From Posidonia oceanica (taxonomy: Eukaryota; Streptophyta; Magnoliopsida; Alismatales; Posidoniaceae): a stretch of 64,000 nucleotides of DNA. The position numbers and the translations under genes are program-made. This document shows positions 56,164 to 64,000 of this stretch, in pieces. The notes beneath the pieces were generated by a model. That model did no database searches. It had not been told where the DNA came from and saw only the letters and a list, made by a program, of their open reading frames with translations. How positions within the stretch are numbered: the stretch's first letter is position 1; the number at the start of each line of letters is the position of its first letter. Location: NCBI GenBank assembly GCA_037176725.1, contig JAZBRS010000076.1:115215001-115279000 (forward strand), in the 5' to 3' direction.

Positions 56164-58577
56164 ATGGCCCAGTTAGCCGGTGAGTCCCACTTTTCCATTG
56201 CCTCGGAGGGGTTTACCACTTCGGTCTTTCCGACATTCGCTTCCACCCCCTCTATGCCTTTTGTGACACCAGGATTCCACCCTATGGTGTCTAGGGCACC
56301 CTAATATGCTGCGGGGCACTGGCAGACTTACGCCCCTCCAGATCTGGTCAATGAGTCCATCTTGATGACCGCCCCTCGCGCTCTGGAGGCACCTCTGACC
56401 CCTCTGTCCCAAGGCTATGTTACTCTCAACATCCCTTCTGCTGAGGCGACCTTTGCCATAGGTTCCCAACATCTTGAATCTGGTCACCTGCTGGTCCTGC
56501 AACTCAGTATACCCACTGACCGATCCCCTGATGTGTAGTACCAGCACATGATGGAGACAGCCTAGACATTGTAGGGCATGGCTCTACCAGTTCGCCCCTC
56601 TTGCATTCCTGCTGCCCCTGAGGTTCCTCTACAGCTTGCTCCTTTCTACACTGCACTCCCACCTAGACCATCGCCCCAGCTACTCACTGCTCCGACGATG
56701 GGGGCACGGCTTCTGCCTCCTACATCTGCACAACACTATGCACTGCTTGCAACTCTGCCACCTGGTGATCAGTCCTTCGGGTTGGTTGGAGCATGGTACC
56801 CCACAGGCCTGCTGTCTGGCACCACGCCTACGCAGCAACTGTTGCTCGAGCACTCTGCACCTCCCATTGCACAACATATTATCTATCCACCCCCTTGCAT
56901 CAGGTTTAGAACCCAACATACTTTCCTGGCTACACCACACCACTACACGGATACACCGGCCATCACGACGCGCCACCAGGCGACGCAATGGTGGATCCGG
57001 AGGAGCACCTCGGTGTGACCCAGACAGCGTATGAGGTCCTTGCGCCTGTTGCACCATCTTCTTTGGCAGCAAATCCAAACCCCATCAATGACAGGATGGA
57101 CGTTCTGGAGAAAGCACTACGTCTAGTGTAGGGCACGGACCACCAGTCCTATCAATTTAGGGACCTCTGTCTCTTTCCAGATGCCGCACTCCCTTCGAAA
57201 TTTTGCATCCCAAAATTCGATAAATACAATGGTAGAGGCTGTCCCATCTCGCATCTGAAGGCATACTACGGGGACCTTGCTCAGCTTCAGGCTGATGAAA
57301 GGCTCCCTATCCGCCTGTTTTAGAAGAGTCTAACCGACCCCATGCTCAAGTGGTTCACTTCCCTTGACATGGCTGCGGTTCAGACTTGGACTGATCTTTC
57401 TCAGGCTTTCCTTGAGTAGTACGCTTTCAACCTCGACTTGATCCCCAAGAGGGAGGATCTTGTCGCCATCCAGCATGGGCCTCAAAAGCCATTCGGGGAG
57501 TATGTCGGACGCTAGCGCTCCATAGCCACCAAGGTCAAAGATAGACCTTCCGAGGAGGAATCTATCAAGATGATAATCAAAGAGGCGCTACCAACGATTG
57601 GGACCCTTCTTTGCATTCAGCACATCACTAGCCATGCATCGCTGATTAGGGCTGGCGCCCGCGTGGAAAGCTCACTGCGAAGTGGGCATTTCCCCGCACT
57701 TTCTGTAGTGGCCAGGTAGTCCAACACCTCCAGCAATCGCAGCAACAACAACAGCAACAACTCTGCTCCTGACTGCTCCGAGCAGCTCACCGAAGCATAC
57801 GCCGATTCTCTCGAAGAGCCTGCCTATGCGGCAAGTCAGCCAGACCCTTTTCTGCTAGAGCACGCACCTAACTATGCATCTACTGCACACACTGCCACCA
57901 TCGAGCCCATGCATCACGTCGCACCCGCTCGACATGGACTCCAACTAGGGCAAAGATGACCTCATCGGGCTAAGTGTGATTACAACCCTCTGCTCGAGCC
58001 ACTGAGCGTCATCTTCCCTAAAGTTGAGTCGCTCCTGAGACTCCCGACTGTCCGTCCAACACCAAACCCCCCTCCGTGGTGGCATGATACAGATAAGTTC
58101 TGCAATTTCCATCGGGCCACCGAGCACTCGACAGATGACTGCCTCACTCTCCGGGATGCCATTCAGTGCCTGATCGATCGCAAGATCATCAGCGTTGACA
58201 AGTAGGAAGCAGCACTTGCACACACACCTGCACTTGCACTCGAACACCCTAGTGTAGCCGACCCTTCCTCTTCCGAGCTTGCAGACTTCGCAGTTGCCGA
58301 AACCTTGGGGGTCTATTCCATACTTTTCTGAGTCCAGCTCCACCCTGGTGGATTCTTCCGATCCCGTCGGTGCAATCTCCTTTTTCCTCCTTTCCTAGCT
58401 CGTCCGAGGGACACTTGGAGATGCAGCAGCAACGTCGATAGTAAGCCCAGTCGCAGCGCCATCTAGGTTAGCTCCTCCTCCAACCTTCGTAGCCGTAATG
58501 CTCCCCGCACTCCCAACAGTGGCCCCTGCCGATAGCGTCAGCAACGTAGTAGTGAACCCAACGCCTCCCTCCCGACG
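56164..58577 (+). pseudogene. gag: Gag of element E, broken; no pol follows
   Basis: ATG at 56164 (MAQLAGESH) by alignment with B and D. N-terminal Pro/Gln/His-rich part, then the Gag core at about 57200-57580 (KFDKYNGRGCPISHLKAYY, LKWFTSLDMAAV, AFNLDLIPKREDL), an Asn/Ser-rich stretch and one CHHC knuckle, CNFHRATEHSTDDC (58101-58142), followed by LTLRDAIQCLIDRK. Frame changes occur around 56905 and 57020. Stops that replace Gln of B or D are TAG: in DV-YQ, A-TL-GM (two), LV-GT, LF-KS, LE-YA and AR-SN. The tail to 58577 is Ser/Pro/Ala-rich and ends like that of G1. Protease and RT are absent, so E is a gag-only (TR-GAG-like) element that would need pol from another copy. Confidence 0.85.
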
Positions 58578-58759
58578 TTGCTGACAGGTAAGTCCCTCTT
58601 ACCTCTCTTTTTATTTTCTACACTGTCTTTTCTTTTCTTTTCATTTTGTGTTGTTTTTTGTGCTTTCTCGCCTTGTCAGAAAATCTTAAAAAACATAAAA
58701 TCAGTAAAACATAAAAACATGCATTCCTTTCTACTTTATGCATCCCTCTGCATTCAGGC
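58578..58759 (+). other. 3' UTR start of element E with splice-donor-like CAGGTAAGT
   Basis: GCTGACAGGTAAGT at 58580-58593, then T-rich and A-rich sequence. Same order and similar sequence as 38550-38764 in G1, so the two gag-only elements share this junction. Confidence 0.6.
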
Positions 58760-58912
58760 TGGCAGCCCTAACTGCTCTGCTATAGGTCCGTTAACCTATC
58801 ATCATCGGGCTGATATCCCATACTATTCGGTGATGGGTCCGTCAACTCATCATTGGGCTGATATCCCAAACTATTCAGCGATAGGTCCGTCAACCTATCA
58901 CCTTGCACTTAC
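58760..58912 (+). repeat. GATAGGT/ACCTATC hairpin repeats, 3' UTR of E, first array
   Basis: Three units of about 50-55 bp. Each has a GGCTG-CAGCC or GGGCTGATATCCC palindrome and then a stem around TCCGTCA or CCGTTA: TAGGT/ACCTA, TGATG/CATCA (58831-58835 with 58848-58852) and GATAGGT/ACCTATC (58880-58886 with 58893-58899). Related to the arrays of elements A and B. Confidence 0.8.
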
Positions 58913-60340
58913 ATGCCACTCTCTGCACATATCTATCATTATCTGCAAACATTTTTCATCTTCTGCATATACATGTCATCTCTTGCATCCTGTAAAAAAC
59001 AGAAGCACAAAAAAAAATCAAGAAAATCAAAAACACCAAAAATATTTTCTTCGCCTTGCTGTTGGTTTTCCCTTTTTATGTTTTCTTAAACCAAAAACCA
59101 TAAAAATACAAAACCAATGCAAAAACCCAAAAACATGTTTGTCCCTTCCCTTTCTAAAAAATACAAAACCCATAAACAATTGTATAATCTGAAACCCAGC
59201 TTCGGACAAACAAGCAGCACCGAGATGATGTCAAGCAGTGACAATGTTAGGCAGGTCTCACCCGAGTAGCGCCATCTCTTGCATGTGGCTACATAGTGAG
59301 ACTGAGAGTAGAATAGAGCGTTTCACAGAGCACAAAACTCCCAAAAGCGAGATCCACCTTATCAAGAGAGTCTACCAAACAGGGAGAGGACCAAAGCAGA
59401 GCAGAGCATAGTCAGAGGCTGTCTACACATTGCAGAGGCTGAAGGTGTACACCGATCGGTCGAACTCTTAACGCCTCACCCGGGACCGCTACCCCAAAAG
59501 GGCGAAGACAAGCATATCCAAAAGAATAGAGATCTTGTGAGCAAAAGAATATGATAACATGATATGCATGCTGAGCACAAAAGAAAAATAAAGAAAGAAG
59601 TTGAAGAAAGAAGGCGCTCATGAGAGGAGTGACTCGGACGAGCATCGAAGCCCCCCTCAGCTATCAACTTCAAGCGCCACACTGCCAACTGCACGGGATA
59701 CATTATCAGGAAGACCTGGCACCATCTTCCGAGTGTAGCAGCACGCTCCAACTCCTTTATGCAGACAACTCTACCTCCATGGCAGGCTAGATGCAACTCC
59801 AGTCACTCGAGGGGGAAAAGAAATATCATTTCGTGAGCGTCAAAAGCAGTAGTCGGTCCCCGAGGAATTGAGACGGAGGTTGTGAAGCTACATCCAATGC
59901 TTCTGCTACCCACTGGCAGCCGAAGGCTATACTCTGCAAAGCTAAGGCCTCATCCCGAACTAAAAGTGAGAAAGAGAGCCACCGACCACAACTTGGCATG
60001 GCGTTGCTCGAAGATCGAGTCCCCTGAGTCAGAAAGTGCGGAAGCACCCTCTTAGTACAGCTGCTTTTGTGTCCAAAGCCATCAAAACATGCATGTTGTA
60101 ATATATTTTTATCTTCTTCCCTTCTCCCTATTTAAAAACTGGTGCCAAGGATGAGCACTTTTGCCTACCTCGCTCAGAGGCTCCGCGCTTTTCAAATTTT
60201 GCTGTCCACCGCGTTGGGTAGGTCCGTGATCCATGTCCCTTGCTTGTCACCCTATGACGTTGCATCGCATGCCCGCGCTGAGATCATTGCACACTCGCTA
60301 CAATGGGTTCCTGCCTTCTCTCTGCATTATTCTGCATTCT
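58913..60340 (+). other. Unexplained middle part of the 3' UTR of E
   Basis: 1.4 kb with no recognised gene. 58913-59200 is A-rich. 59200-60140 is of more balanced composition, without repeats and without a counterpart elsewhere in the window. It contains TGTAATATATTTTTATC (60098) and CTATTTAAAAAC (60127), which look like 3' end or promoter signals. Short minus-strand frames at 59412-60047 show no known domain. It could be captured host sequence or a unique UTR part. Confidence 0.4.
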
Positions 60341-61184
60341 CACCATCGGGCTAGCACCCCTAACTGCTAGTTGATGGGTCCGTCAACCTATCATTTTGCA
60401 TTCGGGCTGCCAGCCCTAACTGCTCGGCGATGGGTCTGTTAACCTAGCATTCTGCATTCCTCTGCATCGGGCTGGTAGCCCTAACTGCTCGGTTGACGGC
60501 CGTCAAATTGTCATCCCGCATATTCACATTGCATTCGGGCTGATATCCCTAACTATTCGGCGATAGGTCCGTCAACTTATCATCCATTCATTCATCCATC
60601 CATCCTCGCATTTCGATGCCACGGGCGCCTCAGCTACTCCCTGGTATCATCCCTGATACCCGGGGCATCTTTTTTCTGCCCCGTGGTATCGCCCCCCTCA
60701 TCTCATCAGGTCGGCAGCCCTAACTGCTCGGCGATAGGTCCGTCAACCTATCACTCTGCATTTTCCCTGCATTATCCCATTGCATTCTCGACTGGCATTG
60801 CACATCACATAGTGATCCCTTACATCCATTTCATCGCATCTGGTCTGGTACCCCTAACTACTCGGTTGACAAACTCGTTAGTTTTGTCTCCACCTTGCAT
60901 TTTGATGCCATAGGCGCTTCGACTGTCCCCTGGTATCGTTCACCGATACTAGGGGCATCTTTATTTTGCTGCCCCATGGTATCTAATTTCCATCAACATC
61001 GGGCTGACATCCCCAACTGTTATGGGAGCATCTACGAACCTCTGCCACACCTTCAGGTATGGTATTCCCGTTGCATTCGTGGTTACAAGTCATCCCACTT
61101 GTCACCACCTCTTTCGCTTGACAGATTCGCTGGCCTGTCAATGCCTGCGATACCAGGTGCGTCTAGTAGCCCCTTGGTATCATC
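60341..61184 (+). repeat. Hairpin repeats, 3' UTR of E, second array
   Basis: Repeats of GGGCTG-CAGCCC or GGGCTGATATCCC palindromes, each followed by GATGGGT/GATAGGT, CCGTCA, ACCTATC (about 60345-60590 and 60700-60750). Larger unique hairpins follow: GGTATC/GATACC near 60641-60660 and a 12-bp stem CCCCTGGTATCG/CGATACTAGGGG with a 5-base loop at 60927-60955. It is homologous, reversed, to 8600-9110 of element B. It stops at CCCCTTGGTATCATC where LTR F starts; element B continues there with other UTR sequence. Confidence 0.8.
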
Positions 61185-64000
61185 TGTTGACACCCCATCT
61201 TGGCAGGCCTGGACCCTTGGAGCCCTCTGGTTGATTGCTGGATCAAACCCCAACCAAACCCTAACCCTAACCCTCCTCTCAACCCTTCAAAATCAGCCCG
61301 TTTTGGCCTAAACCTTTACCCCCCTTCCAGACCGCTAAACCTAACCAAAATTCATAGGAAAACCCACCACTATCCGCCCAACAAACCTACCCAAAAACCT
61401 AGGATTTTCCAAGCCTGACCCATTCCCAAAAACCCTAGAAAACTTAGGTGAAACTACCCTTTTTCTATGCCTTGAAACCCCTCCAAAACCTCCTTAGAAT
61501 CAAACCAAAATTTCAGACCCAAGACTTCAAACCCCAGCCTACCCACCCACCAATTTTCACTCCATTCCAAGACCATTAGGACCCTCTTTCACCCGAATTA
61601 TCCTTTTCTCTCTCCGGGATTATCATTTTCTCTCTCCTCTCTCTCTCCTGATTATCATCTCTCTTTTCATCCCTTTCTGATCCTTTTTCTGGTCTGGCTG
61701 TGGGCCCCCTCTGTGCTTCTATCCTTCCTCTATCCTATCCCTATTTTTACTTTATTTTTAACACTTTTCCTGAATTTTTAAAAAATCGTTCTCCTCCAAC
61801 CTATCTTTTTCCTTTTATTCCCCTTTTTATTCCATTTTTCCCTCCTTCTCTTTTCCCTTTTCTCCCTTTTGCAAAAATCCACAAAAACCCATAAAAATCT
61901 GTAAAATCTCAAAACATAAAACAAACAAATCAGTACCCTAAGAAAAACAATTAAAAAATGTTAAACAAGCAATTAACAACTTAAACTTAACTTAAGCAAG
62001 CTAAAAAGAAAACCAAACATGCAAACTAAAAAATACAAAACAAATCAAAAGAAAACACTGAAAAATCAAGGAAAAAGCTAAAATAAAATCAAGACCCACC
62101 AAAGGTAAAAACCCATCAGGAGAATTAAAAACAAACCCAAAAAGAAGAATTAAAAAAATCAAATACTAGAACAAGTAATTAAGGAAGGCAAAAAACCTAA
62201 CCTAGTAAACATAAGAAAAACAAGTTAAAAACTTAATTTAAAAAGAAAAGGAAAACACATCTGAAAAGCCTAAAAGACACTCTATTAAACCAGAAAAATC
62301 CAACTAAAAACTTTAAGGAAAAACCAATAAATAAAAATCAAAACATAACTTAAAAGACTTAAGAAAGAAAAACCCTAAGAAGACTACAACTTTAAAATCT
62401 AAAAACAACCCTGGTTAATACGAAAATAAATCCAAAAAAATCCTAATCAATGTCCTAAGTGTCCAACAAGGGAAGTAAAATTTTTAAAACAATTTAAAAC
62501 AGGATTTAACAAACATTTAATCAAGTGAAAATCAATTAAAAACAAAACCAAAGCCCTAAAACCCTAATCAAACCCAAAACACATTAAATCAACTCAAAAT
62601 AACCACTAAAAATCTTAATTAAAGTCCTAACCCACAGCACAATCCTCCTGGCATTTTTACTTATTTTTAATTTATTTTTACCTATTTTATTTCCCCATTC
62701 TACCCTCTCTTTCTTTCCTCCTTCTTTTTCTTTCTTTCTTTCTTTCTTTCTTTCCATACTGGGCTCAATCTGGCCCGTTTCTTTTTTCTTTTTTTCTTTC
62801 TTTTTCTTTCTTTCTTTTCCCTCGGCCCACAGCCCGACCCGCTCCTTCCTTCTTCTTCCTTCTTCTTCTTCTGCATTTCCACCATTCTTTCTCTCCCGCG
62901 AGCAGCTGCTACAGCCCTCCCTCCATCGTTTGAAATTCAAGCTTCAATCCAATCGTCTACAGCAGCTCGCCGCCTCTCTTCTATCTCAGCTTCTTTTCCG
63001 GAGGCATTGAATGCCGGTCGCCTCGCCGACGCCCGTCACTTCTGCTGCAGTGCCGCCGGTAGATTTCAAAAGTTTCCAGCGCGCCAGCAGCCAGCCTCCT
63101 CCGGATAAAAAAAGCCTCCCGTCCATTCCTTCAACTCGGTTGGTAACCATCAGTGAGCAAGCAAGCAACGAGAGACCACCAGCAAACCAGAGAGTAGAGG
63201 GCAAACCAGAGAGTAATTCCACCTTCTTCCCACCTGTGCGACCCGTTCTCCCTTCTTCCTCTTCATCCTTCCAGCCCAGGAGAAAGGAGAAGAGGGTTCG
63301 AGAGTCCAGTGCATCCCGGAGAGGCCACCTAATCCCAGAGCAGTCCCCTCCTGAAACCTCTCCCTTTCCTTCCTGAAAATTCAGCAGACATCCTTCTTTC
63401 CTTCCCCATCCCCAGCACCACTTCAGACCCCCATCTCTCTCCCAATTACTCCCCCAACCTCACCCAGTACACAGCCAATTCCCTTCACCATCTCCCGGCC
63501 ATTCTACCCACTGAAACCACCTCTGATCACCCCACATTCCCGCAGCAACCCAACACCAGCTCACTTCACAATTCCCTTCACTCCAGCCCGCAACTTCCTT
63601 CCAAACTTCTTCCAGATAATCACTAGACCCCCACCTTCCTAAAACACCTAACTTCCGGCCCGGCCATCCCCCACCGACTGCAAACTCCATTACAAACACC
63701 TGACCCAACTTCTGTCCAAAAATCGAACCAACCATCAATCCCTCTCCACAGCCTCCAGAACAGCAATCCAATCACCCAGAATCACCCACCGCACCTCTAG
63801 CAATCTTCCAGAACACTCCACCCGGCCTGAGGAGCAGCAAACACCCTCCCCGACCTCCGGCAGCATTCTGGGAACCCAAAAGTGCCGAACCCTCACCCGA
63901 GCTGTAGAGCTTCCGGCTGATCATCTGGGAAGCACCGGAGGGACGTTCAGAAGTCGCTCCAACCCTCGCGCGCGACGGACGACGCCCGCTGCGACCGGAC
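61185..64000 (+). mobile_element. LTR F, first 2.8 kb, open at window end
   Basis: Starts TGTTGACACCCCATCTTGGCAGG and aligns with LTR A through the A-rich part (61870-62640), the pyrimidine tract with TGGGCT and GGCCCA islands (62700-62900) and the GC-richer part (62900-64000), with modest divergence and about 140 bp extra. It is not preceded by a polypurine tract. The UTR before it is cut where element B goes on, so F is most likely the 5' LTR of a further element inserted into E. The candidate target duplication is TCATC (61180-61184). The frames over 62986-63771 on both strands are not conserved in LTR A and are not called. Confidence 0.8.
62700..62900 (+). promoter_or_regulatory. Polypyrimidine tract with TGGGCY, LTR F
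   Basis: Counterpart of 2276-2480 in LTR A: TTTC-type runs broken by TGGGCT (62760), GGCCCG and CGGCCCA (62823). Confidence 0.4.

Noticed and set aside
46169..61184. Tandem concatemer of elements sharing LTRs (LTR-gag-LTR-gag-LTR)
   Set aside because: LTRs D, E and F are of different subfamilies and lengths, lack polypurine tracts on their left and interrupt conserved sequence (linker of D, UTR of E), so nested insertion fits better; kept as the alternative.
61249..61275. Telomere-like CCCTAACCCTAACCC near the start of LTR F (also a shorter run at 818-840 in LTR A)
   Set aside because: Only three units, of the TTAGGG and not the plant TTTAGGG type, inside an A/C-rich LTR shared by two insertions.
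62986..63771. Frames in the GC-rich part of LTR F (121 and 103 codons)
   Set aside because: The aligned part of LTR A (about 2560-3300) does not keep these frames.
52652..64000. LTR E and LTR F as the two LTRs of element E
   Set aside because: Starts differ (TGTAGACACCCCATTTTGAC versus TGTTGACACCCCATCTTGGC), F has the long pyrimidine tract that E lacks, and the 3' UTR end domain plus polypurine tract expected before a 3' LTR are missing.

Overview
The window is a block of nested long terminal repeat (LTR) retrotransposons from a plant nuclear genome, almost certainly an angiosperm. No host gene, rRNA or tRNA gene was recognised. The one element with a full domain set encodes Gag, retropepsin, reverse transcriptase, two successive RNase H domains and an integrase without a chromodomain. 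That order with a second, archaeal-type RNase H marks the Tat/Ogre side of plant Ty3/gypsy elements. The species cannot be told from this sequence.

Layout, left to right. (1) 1-6402: the 3' end of a plus-strand element A (3' UTR, polypurine tract, 5.65-kb 3' LTR). (2) 6403-25917: minus-strand element B, the only copy with pol. Its 3' LTR is cut at 6403 exactly where LTR A ends, so A appears to have inserted into B. (3) 25918-29177: part of a minus-strand LTR (B') into which B inserted. (4) 29178-36066: leader, primer binding site and 5' LTR of minus-strand element C, interrupted by a solo LTR (30689-32743) with a perfect 5-bp target duplication GGGAC. (5) 36067-42987: plus-strand element G1, which has no Gag core but three copies of the Gag C-terminal CHHC knuckle, followed by 4.2 kb of an 80-bp satellite. 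(6) 42988-52651: element D, gag-pro, interrupted in the pro-RT linker by (7) 52652-61184: element E, gag only, with a repeat-rich 3' UTR, itself interrupted by (8) 61185-64000: the first 2.8 kb of LTR F, same family as LTR A. The simplest reading is a nest with G1 oldest: C, then B, then A on the left; D, then E, then F on the right.

How the parts would work: transcription starts in the LTR; the RNA carries a tRNA-type primer site, a long leader with one conserved block of about 250 bp and a strong splice acceptor just before gag, one continuous gag-pro-pol frame, and a 3' UTR. All copies here are broken. In-frame stops are mostly TAG, as expected if methylated CAG/CTG sites decayed by deamination.

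Most unusual: the 3' UTRs of four elements hold tandem arrays of short hairpins. Their sequences differ, but the stems repeatedly have the form GA...TC (GATAAG/CTTATC, GATAGGT/ACCTATC, GACTTCG/CGAAGTC), and paired changes preserve the stems, including in the 80-bp satellite. Other points are the Gag-core-less triple-knuckle frame of G1, a plant-mobile-domain-like ORF lying in sense downstream of integrase in B, and an inverted repeat around the polypurine tract.
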